Shown here piece by piece: positions 15,385-23,195 of a stretch of DNA of 64,000 bases. The notes under the pieces were generated by a model. That model was not told the DNA's origin, made no database searches, and worked only from the letters and a program-made list of their open reading frames with translations. Origin of the DNA: Caproiciproducens faecalis (GTDB lineage: Bacteria; Bacillota; Clostridia; Oscillospirales; Acutalibacteraceae); contig NZ_JAGFNZ010000002.1 of the NCBI RefSeq assembly GCF_019448085.1, positions 827,604-891,603 on the forward strand, given 5' to 3'. Position 1 is the stretch's first letter. The number at the start of each line of letters is the position of its first letter. A program made the translations under genes and the position numbers.

Positions 15385-16440
15385 ATGAAATTTCAACTGC
15401 ATAAAATCGTAAAGCCCCTGCTCTCCTGGTACGACGCAAACGCGCGCGTTCTGCCCTGGCGCGACAATCCCACGCCCTACCGGGTCTGGGTTTCGGAAAT
15501 CATGCTCCAGCAGACGCGGGTGGAGGCGGTAAAGCCTTACTTTGAACGTTTTACCGCGGAGCTCCCCTCGGTGGAAGCTTTGGCCGCCGCGCCGGAGGAG
15601 CAGCTTTTGAAGCTGTGGGAGGGGCTGGGCTATTACAGCCGTGTGCGCAACCTGCAGAAAGCCGCCCAGATCGTCATGGAGCAGTACGGCGGTATTCTGC
15701 CCGACCAGCCGGAGGAGCTTTTGCGCCTGCCCGGAATCGGGGAATACACCGCGGGCGCCGTCGCATCCATCGCCTACGGCAGGCCCGCGCCGGCAGTGGA
15801 CGGCAACGTTCTGCGCGTTCTGTCCCGCGTCACCGCCAGCAGGGAGCCCATCAGCGACCTTTCCGTTAAGCGCGGTTTTGCCGCCCGGCTGCGGGAAATT
15901 TATCCCACCGGACGTGCCGGAGCCTTTACCCAGTCGCTGATGGAGCTGGGCGCTACGGTCTGTGTGCCGAACGCCGCACCGAACTGCGGCGAATGCCCGC
16001 TGTCCTCGCTCTGCATGGCACACGCACAGGGCATTGAGCTGCAGCTGCCGATAAAAGCGGAAAAGAAAAAACGCATCAGTGAGGAATTAACCGTCTTTCT
16101 GATTGTCTGTGAAAACAAAACAGCCCTGCGCAAGCGCCCGGCAAAGGGCCTTTTGGCAGGGCTTTGGGAATTCCCCAACGTTTCCGGCAAACTTTCTCCA
16201 CCGCAGGCGGCTGATTGGTTGAAAACTTTCGGGTTATCTTCTGTAAAGATACAGCCGCTTCCCGAGTCAAAGCATATTTTCACTCACAGGGAATGGCACA
16301 TGACCAATTACCGCGTCACCGTAAAAGCCATCCCGCCGGAAGGGGATTTTGTCTGGGCGGACCGTGAGGAACTGGCCGAAACCTACACGCTCCCCACCGC
16401 GTTTCAAAGCTGCCTGCACGAATTTTTATCCGGAAAGTAA
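15385..16440 (+). CDS. mutY: A/G-specific adenine glycosylase MutY
   Basis: 351 residues. It removes adenine mispaired with 8-oxoguanine. HhH-GPD fold: PWR and VSEIMLQQTRV near 30-45, GLGYYSR near 83, helix-hairpin-helix LPGIGEYTAGAVAS with the catalytic Asp in VDGNVLR near 140. An iron-sulfur motif near 195-212 reads C, seven residues, C, two, C, five, C (the classic enzyme has six in the first gap). A C-terminal NUDIX-like domain carries the lesion-recognition segment FTHREWHM. A terminator follows. Confidence 0.93.
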   Translation: MKFQLHKIVKPLLSWYDANARVLPWRDNPTPYRVWVSEIMLQQTRVEAVKPYFERFTAELPSVEALAAAPEEQLLKLWEGLGYYSRVRNLQKAAQIVMEQYGGILPDQPEELLRLPGIGEYTAGAVASIAYGRPAPAVDGNVLRVLSRVTASREPISDLSVKRGFAARLREIYPTGRAGAFTQSLMELGATVCVPNAAPNCGECPLSSLCMAHAQGIELQLPIKAEKKKRISEELTVFLIVCENKTALRKRPAKGLLAGLWEFPNVSGKLSPPQAADWLKTFGLSSVKIQPLPESKHIFTHREWHMTNYRVTVKAIPPEGDFVWADREELAETYTLPTAFQSCLHEFLSGK

Positions 16441-16460
16441 AAAGATCCGAAAAACGGAAA

Positions 16461-16505
16461 AGGCCGTCAATCCGAATGGCTCCGGTCTGACGGTCTTCCT
16501 ATTTT
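16461..16505 (+). terminator. Intrinsic terminator after mutY
   Basis: GGCCGTCA pairs with TGACGGTC across an 18-nt loop, followed by the T-rich TTCCTATTTTG. Confidence 0.55.
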
Positions 16506-16690
16506 GTAAGTTGTACTGCGTATAAAATATCCGATAACGCTTGTAGTATAGCACAATTTATTTTGATTAACAATGAATAAACTGTGAACATTTCGACTTT
16601 ATTGTTCCTGTTTTGCAAAATAGTCTTATTTTGCGGTAGTTCGCCTGATTTTATGTAGAAAAAGCACGCTGTTGCGCGGCAGGAGAAAAA

Positions 16691-17449
16691 ATGAAAGCTT
16701 TAATTACCGGGGCAAGTTCCGGAATGGGACGGGACATGGCGAAAATTCTGAGCGACAGGGGCTGCGATCTGATTCTGGTCGCCCGCCGGAAAGACCGGCT
16801 GGAGCAGCTCTGTGCTTTGCTGAAAACCCGCACGCGGATCATCTGCGCGGATTTGTCCGTGGAGTCGGAGTGCATGGCGCTTTACGATCAGGTGAAAGAC
16901 GAAAAAATCGACATTCTTATCAACAACGCAGGCCTTGGCGTTTTCGGCGCTTTTGACGCCACCGACCTGAAAAAAGAGCTGCGGATGATCGACACCAACA
17001 TCCGCGCGGTACACATTCTGACCAAGCTTTTTCTGAAGGATTTTAAAGCCAGAAACGCGGGCTACATCATGAACGTCGCTTCCTCCGCCGCGTTCCAGCC
17101 CGGGCCGCTGCTTTCTTCCTACTACGCTTCCAAAGCGTATGTCCTGCGCCTGACGGAAGCTGTTTACGAAGAGCTGAGGCGCAGCGGCAGCAAGGTGCAT
17201 ATTTGCGCGCTCTGTCCCGGGCCGGTGCGCACCGAATTTGATTCGGTCGCCGATGTGAAATTCAGCGTGAAGGGTCTGGAAAGCCGCTATGTTGCGGAAT
17301 ACGCCCTGCGGAAGATGTTCGAGGGGAAGCTTGTCATTGTCCCCGGAGCGCTAATGAAATGCACGCGCTTTTTCGGCAGATTTCTTCCCGAAAAAGCAAT
17401 GCTCAAAATCGCCTATCATATGCAGAAACGAAAAACCGGACAAAAGTAA
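16691..17449 (+). CDS. Short-chain dehydrogenase/reductase (SDR), NAD(P)-dependent
   Basis: 252 residues. Nucleotide-binding motif TGASSGMG (6-13), NNAGLG near 80, catalytic Ser in SSAAF near 135 and YYASKAY (Tyr and Lys) near 148. It follows the DltE/YdfG-like branch of classical SDRs with a C-terminal segment ending in basic residues. The substrate is unknown. AGGAG lies ahead of the ATG. It is a single-gene transcript, convergent with the HAD phosphatase and sharing its terminator. Confidence 0.85.
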   Translation: MKALITGASSGMGRDMAKILSDRGCDLILVARRKDRLEQLCALLKTRTRIICADLSVESECMALYDQVKDEKIDILINNAGLGVFGAFDATDLKKELRMIDTNIRAVHILTKLFLKDFKARNAGYIMNVASSAAFQPGPLLSSYYASKAYVLRLTEAVYEELRRSGSKVHICALCPGPVRTEFDSVADVKFSVKGLESRYVAEYALRKMFEGKLVIVPGALMKCTRFFGRFLPEKAMLKIAYHMQKRKTGQK

Positions 17450-17452
17450 ACA

Positions 17453-17497
17453 ACCCCCGGCGGTTCATTCCGAAACACGAACCGCCGGGGGTCTTTT
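17453..17497. terminator. Bidirectional terminator between the SDR and HAD genes
   Basis: A perfect 14-bp stem (17453-17466 with 17479-17492), GC-rich, with CTTTTG on the plus side and TTGTTTACTTTTG on the minus side. Confidence 0.85.
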
Positions 17498-17503
17498 GTA
17501 TCT

Positions 17504-18334
17504 TCAGGAAATATGGAGCAGCTTTTCAATCGCGTCTGCCACGCCGTCCTCTTCGTTGGTCAGGGTTACATAGTCGGCGACCTGCCGAACATCTTCGTGC
17601 CCGTTCCCCATCGCCACGCCGCAGCCGGCAAATTTCAGCATTTCCAAATCGTTGCGCTCATCGCCGAACGCCATCACCTGTTCCGGAGCGATGCCCAGTT
17701 TTTGGCAAAGGTGGCTCAGCGCGTCGCCCTTGCTGGCAGAGGCGGCGTTGATTTCCAGATTGTTCCCAAAGGAAGCGGTAATGGAGTATTCTTTCATTGC
17801 TTCCAGCTTTTCCGCCAGCTCCTCCCGGACCTCCGTTCCCATATAGGGAATATTGATTTTTTCCAGGCACAGCCGGTTCTTCTTTAAAAATCCGGGAAGG
17901 TCGTCCACAAAGGTCTGGTATTGCAGGATCAGATCCATCAGCAGCTTGGGGTATCCTTTAAAAGTGGAAAGCAGACTGTAATGCCGGTTATCCACATAGG
18001 AGCGCCCCTCCGCGTAAGCTTCCACCATTACATCATAAGGCATTAGAAAATCAATGATGCGGCGGCTGTCCTCAAGCGTCATCTGATTTGCATAAATTTC
18101 CCGGTCCTTTTCAAGATCAATAATGGAAGCGCCGTTTGAGGTAATGGCATAGCTGATGGTTCCGACATCCAGCATTTCCCGCGGGATCATTCCACGCATA
18201 CGGCCGGTTGCCGGAACCAGCATGATTCCGCTGTCCGCGGCGGCTCTCAAAGTCTGAGCGGTTTTCGGTGACATAGTCTTATCTGTTTTAAGGACGGTTC
18301 CATCCATGTCAAGTGCAATCAGTCTGATGTCCAA
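17504..18334 (-). CDS. HAD-superfamily sugar-phosphate phosphatase, Cof type
   Basis: 276 residues. Motif I DMDGTVL with nucleophile and acid Asp near residue 9, motif II PATGR near 42, a cap domain in the middle, and Lys plus motif IV FGDERNDLEML near 220. These YidA/Cof enzymes dephosphorylate sugar phosphates and similar small molecules; the substrate cannot be read from sequence. TTG 18334 is preferred because GAGGAGG lies nine bases upstream and the first domain strand begins right there; a longer frame upstream lacks a ribosome-binding site. Confidence 0.88.
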   Translation of the reverse strand: MDIRLIALDMDGTVLKTDKTMSPKTAQTLRAAADSGIMLVPATGRMRGMIPREMLDVGTISYAITSNGASIIDLEKDREIYANQMTLEDSRRIIDFLMPYDVMVEAYAEGRSYVDNRHYSLLSTFKGYPKLLMDLILQYQTFVDDLPGFLKKNRLCLEKINIPYMGTEVREELAEKLEAMKEYSITASFGNNLEINAASASKGDALSHLCQKLGIAPEQVMAFGDERNDLEMLKFAGCGVAMGNGHEDVRQVADYVTLTNEEDGVADAIEKLLHIS

Positions 18335-18578
18335 AATTGATTTCCTCCTCAGATCTTTTTCTTTGTATTTATTATAACATGGTAACCCGTTGGGGGAAAC
18401 CTTCTGCAATTTTATTTTGTAAAAGTCCGCTATTTGTCTTAAATCACCAATATTTTTTTACTTTATTCATCTAAAATTTATCTTTAATTTTAAAGTTGTT
18501 GTGTGTTACAATGTACTCGTATACCGCAATTTTTTAATAAATTTATTAAATCTGGAGTGATTTACAATCAGGAACAGG

Positions 18579-20105
18579 TTGGATTGGGTTGGCTCATCCA
18601 TAGCTTCCCCGGGGAGCTTTTTAAAGGACGCTTTAAAGAGCATGGCTATTTTGGGTGCTGCCACCGCCGCTTCTTTTTTGATTGTGAACTTATCCGGCAG
18701 TTACGATCACCTGGCAGTCATCTATGTACTGGCAGTTGCGCTGATTTCAAGATTTTCCGCAGGCTATTTGTGGGGAATTTTTGCTGCCATCGCCGGAGTT
18801 ATCGGCACGAATTACTATTTTACTTATCCGTATCATGCGTTTAATTTTACTATTTCCGGTTATCCTGTCACCTTTATCAGCATGCTTGCAGTTTCCATCG
18901 TAATAAGCACGATGACGGCCCAGATCAAGGAACAGGCGCGCCTTTCCGAAAAGCGTGAAAAACAGACGGAAAATCTTTATGAATTCAGTAAAAAGCTCGT
19001 TTCGGCAAACGAATCCGATCAGATTGTATCCCTTACGCTCGAATATCTTCTCCGGTTTACCCATCAGAGCGTAATTTTCTACCTGACCGATCCGCTGAAT
19101 GTGGAAGGTACTCTGAAAAGTACCTGCGACAGCCACCGTGTTTTGCTGAATTCCAGGGAGGAAAAGTCTGCGGCGCACCGCGCGTTTGTAAACAACACGC
19201 AGGAGATGACCGAGAGCTGCCTTTACCTGCCGCTCTCTTCCCAAGAGAACGTTCTGGGGGTGGCCGGTCTGATTTTTGAAAACAGAGAAACACCGGAACC
19301 CGGCATGCTTACCTTTTTCAGCCTTCTGCTTTCTCAGGCCGCACTGGCGCTGGAACACCGGCAGCTGGCGGAAAAGCAGCAGCGAATCATGATGGAAGCG
19401 GAAAAAGAAGCCATGCGTACCAACCTTTTGCGCGCGGTATCGCATGATTTAAGGACTCCGCTGACCAGCATTTTGGGGGCAAGCGCGGCCATTGCCGAAA
19501 ACAAGGGTCTGATTGATCCGGCCGCTCACGACAAACTGATTTTCGATATCCACGAGGAAGCCGAATGGCTGATCCGTATTGTTGAAAATTTACTGACTGT
19601 TACGCGCATCAGCCAGAAGCCGGCCACACTGAAAAAATACCCCGAAGCCGCGGAAGAAATCGTGGCGGAAGCCGTCAGCCGGATTCGGCGGCGCTTCCCG
19701 GAGGCAAAAATTCAGGTTTCCGTTCCTTCTGAATTCCTGATGGTTCCCATGGATGCCACTCTGATTGAACAGGTTGTTATCAATCTGCTTGAAAATTCCA
19801 TTCGTCACGCGGGACGAGCTGTTCCCATACGGCTGGAGGTTTTTGTAGAGGAAGACCGCGCTGTTTTCCGTGTCAGTGATAAAGGGCGGGGAATCCCACC
19901 GGAGGATCTTTCCAGCCTGTTGACCGGAATCCCCTGTTCAACGGGGAAAAGCAGTGATTCTTCAAGAGGAAACGGCATTGGGCTTAGCATCTGCAATTCT
20001 ATCGTAAAGGCACACGGCGGAGAAATGACCGCGGAAAACCTGAAAGAAGGCGGCGCGGCTTTCACCTTTAAGCTGCCGCTGGAGGGGGCTGATCCCAATG
20101 ACTAA
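18579..20105 (+). CDS. Sensor histidine kinase, KdpD-like without the N-terminal KdpD/Usp domains
   Basis: 508 residues. The DUF4118 membrane module (four helices, about 25-115) is followed by a GAF-like domain (about 150-270), a dimerisation/phosphoacceptor domain with VSHDLRTPLTS near residue 290, and an ATPase domain with N box ENSIRHA, DKGRGIP and GNGIGLSI. The KdpD N-terminal cytoplasmic module is missing, as in other short KdpD-like kinases. The start is TTG, with AGGA upstream; an in-frame stop excludes extension. It overlaps the regulator gene by 8 bp. No kdpABC genes are nearby, so a potassium signal is only inferred. Confidence 0.87.
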   Translation: MDWVGSSIASPGSFLKDALKSMAILGAATAASFLIVNLSGSYDHLAVIYVLAVALISRFSAGYLWGIFAAIAGVIGTNYYFTYPYHAFNFTISGYPVTFISMLAVSIVISTMTAQIKEQARLSEKREKQTENLYEFSKKLVSANESDQIVSLTLEYLLRFTHQSVIFYLTDPLNVEGTLKSTCDSHRVLLNSREEKSAAHRAFVNNTQEMTESCLYLPLSSQENVLGVAGLIFENRETPEPGMLTFFSLLLSQAALALEHRQLAEKQQRIMMEAEKEAMRTNLLRAVSHDLRTPLTSILGASAAIAENKGLIDPAAHDKLIFDIHEEAEWLIRIVENLLTVTRISQKPATLKKYPEAAEEIVAEAVSRIRRRFPEAKIQVSVPSEFLMVPMDATLIEQVVINLLENSIRHAGRAVPIRLEVFVEEDRAVFRVSDKGRGIPPEDLSSLLTGIPCSTGKSSDSSRGNGIGLSICNSIVKAHGGEMTAENLKEGGAAFTFKLPLEGADPND

Positions 20106-20802
20106 CAAAGCAACGGTTTTGATCGTGGAGGACGAAGCCGCAATCTGCAATTTTATTTCCACGATTCTGGCCGCAAACGATTACCGCACCCTAAAAGCGG
20201 AGACCGGCACCTGTGCCATTTCCATGATCTCTTCCCACTGCCCCGATGTTGTCCTTTTGGATCTGGGTCTGCCGGATATGGACGGACTGGAAATTTTACG
20301 GGCTGTCAGAGGATGGTCCGGAATTCCCATTATCGTCGTTTCCGCCCGCGGAAACGAAAAAGAAAAGGTCGAGGCGCTTGACCTGGGCGCAGACGACTAT
20401 ATTACCAAGCCCTTCGGTACCTCCGAATTGCTGGCGCGTATTCGCACCGCAATTCGCCACAGTATTAAAATGGAAACCGGGGAAGATTTTCCCGGCGGCC
20501 AGTTCACCAAAGGCGGCCTGACCATCGATTTTGACAAGCACCTTGTGACTATTGGCGGGACGGATGTCCACCTTACGCTGATCGAATTCAAAATTGTCGC
20601 CCTGCTGGCAAAACACGCGGGCAGCGTACTGACCTACGCTTTTATTATTAATCAAGTCTGGGGGCACTTTGCGCAGAGTGATCGTCAGATTTTGCGTGTA
20701 AACATGGCGAATATTCGCCGTAAAATTGAGCAAAATCCGGCAGAGCCAAAGTACATCCTGACCGAAGTCGGCGTTGGGTATCGTATGAGCGACGAGCCCT
20801 GA
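20098..20802 (+). CDS. Response regulator of the OmpR/KdpE type
   Basis: 234 residues. Receiver domain with acidic pair Glu11-Asp12, phosphoacceptor Asp55 (VVLLDLGLPDMDG), conserved Lys in TKPFG near 106, then a winged-helix DNA-binding domain (about 140-230; GVGYRMSDEP at the end). It is partner of the preceding kinase by coupled translation. Targets are unknown; the next genes (lactate/malate dehydrogenase and malic enzyme) are 182 bp away and may have their own promoter. Confidence 0.9.
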   Translation: MTNKATVLIVEDEAAICNFISTILAANDYRTLKAETGTCAISMISSHCPDVVLLDLGLPDMDGLEILRAVRGWSGIPIIVVSARGNEKEKVEALDLGADDYITKPFGTSELLARIRTAIRHSIKMETGEDFPGGQFTKGGLTIDFDKHLVTIGGTDVHLTLIEFKIVALLAKHAGSVLTYAFIINQVWGHFAQSDRQILRVNMANIRRKIEQNPAEPKYILTEVGVGYRMSDEP

Positions 20803-20855
20803 CAGGAGCGGAACTACACTTGGCTTTTTTCCCAAGGGTTATTATACAGTGGATC

Positions 20856-20869
20856 GTTATTTTTTTAAC
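20856..20869. promoter_or_regulatory. Possible Rex operator upstream of the dehydrogenase gene
   Basis: GTTAT, four T, TTAAC fits the core of the clostridial Rex site (GTTAA, four bases, TTAAC) with one mismatch, but the flanks are poor. It lies 116 bp before the start of a fermentation-type dehydrogenase, a typical Rex target. Confidence 0.3.
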
Positions 20870-20984
20870 ATTAGGCTTTTGTATTCGTTTCTAAGAGAAT
20901 TTAACATTTATTTCCATTTGAATTAGTTCATGAGTATAAACGCCTCATTTTGCAAATTCTAATATTGAATCTGGAGGAATCATC

Positions 20985-21938
20985 ATGAAAAAGGGTAATA
21001 AAATCAGTATTCTCGGCGCCGGAAACGTTGGCGCTACAATTGCGTACACGCTTACAATGGACGGAATGGCATCTGAAATTGTATTGGTGGACATTAACCA
21101 AAACAAAGCGAAGGGCGAGGCAATGGACATTATTCAGGGCACCGCGCTCTGCCCGCCGGTCAACATTTATGCCGGCGATTATTCAGACATCAAGGATTCC
21201 GACATTGTGATTGTCACCCTGGGCTGCGCGCGCAAACCCGGCCAGTCCAGAATTGACCTTGCACAGGGAAACGTCAACATCATCAAGAGCGTTATGCCAC
21301 AGGCCGTACACTATGCGCCGGACGCAATTTATGTTGTCGTCAGCAACCCGGTGGACATTATCACCTACACCATTTTGAAAACGACGGGCCTCCCGGAATC
21401 CCATGTGTTCGGTTCCGGTACTCTGCTTGATTCCAGCCGCCTGCGTGAAAGCCTTGCGCGCACTTTGGAAATCAGCCCGAAAAATATTCACGCCTATATG
21501 TTCGGCGAGCACGGCGATTCCGCTATGGTGCCGTGGTCTCTGACCAGCATCGGCGGTATTCCGCTGAAAACCTACCTCAACAGTATGCGTGAAAAGAACC
21601 CGGATTTCAAAGGACTGGATCTTGCCGCCATTGAGGCAGAGGTTCACACCTCCGGCGCACAGGTTATCAGCCTGAAGGGCGCCACCTTCTACGCAATTGC
21701 GCTATCTGCCCGCCGTATCTGCGAATGCATTCTGCGCGATACCAACACCGTAACCACCCTTTCCGGCATGATCCACGGTGCTTACGGCATTGACGATGTC
21801 TGCCTCAGCCTGCCTTTCGTGCTTGACTGCCACGGGATCAGCGGTATGAACGCCCCCGAGCTGACCGCACAAGAGCAGGAAAAGCTGCTCGCCAGCGCGA
21901 ACGTTTTAAAGCAGACCATCGCTTCTCTTGATATCTAA
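20985..21938 (+). CDS. L-lactate/malate dehydrogenase family enzyme
   Basis: 317 residues. NAD-binding GAGNVGA (11-17), VLVDI with Asp36 for NAD(H), substrate Arg89 and Arg in SSRLRE, catalytic GEHGDSAMVPW near 175. Overall it looks like clostridial L-lactate dehydrogenase, including GATFYAI, where lactate enzymes have Thr. However, the specificity-loop residue equivalent to lactate dehydrogenase Gln102 is Arg83 (CARKPGQSR), as in malate dehydrogenases. The next gene encodes malic enzyme, so the pair may form a malate shunt (oxaloacetate to malate to pyruvate). GGAGG precedes the ATG. I cannot decide between the two activities. Confidence 0.85.
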   Translation: MKKGNKISILGAGNVGATIAYTLTMDGMASEIVLVDINQNKAKGEAMDIIQGTALCPPVNIYAGDYSDIKDSDIVIVTLGCARKPGQSRIDLAQGNVNIIKSVMPQAVHYAPDAIYVVVSNPVDIITYTILKTTGLPESHVFGSGTLLDSSRLRESLARTLEISPKNIHAYMFGEHGDSAMVPWSLTSIGGIPLKTYLNSMREKNPDFKGLDLAAIEAEVHTSGAQVISLKGATFYAIALSARRICECILRDTNTVTTLSGMIHGAYGIDDVCLSLPFVLDCHGISGMNAPELTAQEQEKLLASANVLKQTIASLDI

Positions 21939-21957
21939 TTTGAAAGGATGTTTATAA

Positions 21958-23130
21958 ATGGATTACGCAAAGGAATCGCTCAGACTACACCACGAATGGA
22001 AAGGCAAGATTGAGGTTATCTGCCGCGCCCCGCTGAACACGCGCGACGATCTGTCGCTTGCCTACACTCCCGGCGTTGCCCAGCCCTGCCTTGAAATTCA
22101 AAAAGATGTTAACAAAAGCTACGAATTAACCCGCCGCTCCAATCTGGTTGCGGTTATCACCGACGGAACCGCGGTGCTCGGACTCGGGGACATCGGTCCG
22201 GAAGCCGGTATGCCTGTTATGGAAGGCAAATGCGCACTGTTTAAGGCTTTTGGCGACGTGGACGCGATTCCGCTCTGCGTTCGTTCCAAAGAGGTAGACG
22301 ATATTGTAAATACCGTCCGCCTGATCGCTGGCAGCTTTGGCGGCGTAAATCTGGAGGACATCTCCGCTCCCCGCTGCTTTGAAATCGAAAGAAAATTAAA
22401 GGAATGCTGCGATATTCCGATTTTCCACGACGACCAGCACGGCACCGCGGTGGTTACTCTTGCCGCTATGCTCAACGCGCTGAAGCTCACCGGCAAGAAG
22501 CTGGATGAAATTCGCGTGGTCACCAGCGGCGCGGGCGCAGCCGGCATCGCCATTATTAAGCTTCTGATCGCACTCGGCCTGAAGGACGTCATTATGTGCG
22601 ACCGCAGCGGCGCAATTTATGAAGGCCGCGAGGGGCTCAACACCGAAAAGCAGGAAATGGCCGCCATTACCAACCACAGCAAACGCAGCGGCAGCCTTGC
22701 GGACGTGCTCAAGGGCGCGGACGTGTTTATCGGCGTTTCCGCTCCGGGCTGCGTAACCCCGGAAATGGTCAAGAGCATGAACAAGGACCCGATCCTGTTC
22801 CCAATGGCGAACCCGACCCCTGAAATCATGCCCGACCTTGCGCTTGAAGCAGGCGCGGCAGTTGTCGGCACCGGCCGCAGCGACTTCCCGAACCAGATCA
22901 ACAATGTTCTGGCCTTCCCCGGTATCTTCCGCGGAGCGCTGGATGTCCGCGCAAGCGACATCAACGATGAGATGAAGATTGCCGCCGCTTATGCAATCGC
23001 CAGCTTTGTTACCGACGAAAAGCTTGCTCCGGACTATATCATCCCCAGCGCGCTTGACCGCAACGTTGCCGCCGCTGTTGCAAAGGCTGTTGCAGAGGCT
23101 GCCCGCAAAACCGGCGTAGCAAGAATTTAA
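21958..23130 (+). CDS. Malic enzyme (oxidative decarboxylation of malate to pyruvate)
   Basis: 390 residues, the length of the short bacterial form without the phosphotransacetylase-like extension. N-terminal catalytic domain: LAYTPGVAQPC with Tyr near residue 36, TDGTAVLGLGDIGP, GKCALFKAFGDVDA with Lys near 91, and the metal site ISAPRCFEIERKL / PIFHDDQHGTA near 135-160. NAD(P)-binding domain: GAGAAGIA near 188. It lies 19 bp after the dehydrogenase gene in one operon and is followed by a strong terminator. The cofactor (NAD or NADP) is not clear from sequence. Confidence 0.93.
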   Translation: MDYAKESLRLHHEWKGKIEVICRAPLNTRDDLSLAYTPGVAQPCLEIQKDVNKSYELTRRSNLVAVITDGTAVLGLGDIGPEAGMPVMEGKCALFKAFGDVDAIPLCVRSKEVDDIVNTVRLIAGSFGGVNLEDISAPRCFEIERKLKECCDIPIFHDDQHGTAVVTLAAMLNALKLTGKKLDEIRVVTSGAGAAGIAIIKLLIALGLKDVIMCDRSGAIYEGREGLNTEKQEMAAITNHSKRSGSLADVLKGADVFIGVSAPGCVTPEMVKSMNKDPILFPMANPTPEIMPDLALEAGAAVVGTGRSDFPNQINNVLAFPGIFRGALDVRASDINDEMKIAAAYAIASFVTDEKLAPDYIIPSALDRNVAAAVAKAVAEAARKTGVARI

Positions 23131-23148
23131 GTCCATTCTCTATAAATC

Positions 23149-23184
23149 AAGCTCCCTCCCCGGCGTTGCCGGAGGGGGAGCTTT
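23149..23184. terminator. Intrinsic terminator of the dehydrogenase/malic enzyme operon
   Basis: GC-rich stem AAGCTCCCTCC / GGAGGGGGAGCTT with the inner CCGG/CCGG, then CTTTCTATTT on the plus strand. It may also serve the convergent gene ending at 23196. Confidence 0.8.
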
Positions 23185-23195
23185 CTATTTGGGGA

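Noticed and set aside
12928..16440. A special functional link between fbp and mutY
   Set aside because: The order is probably chance cotranscription; nothing in the sequences links sugar metabolism and base-excision repair.
18579..20802. Complete Kdp potassium-transport system
   Set aside because: Only the short KdpD-like kinase and KdpE-like regulator are present; no kdpA, B or C gene nearby.
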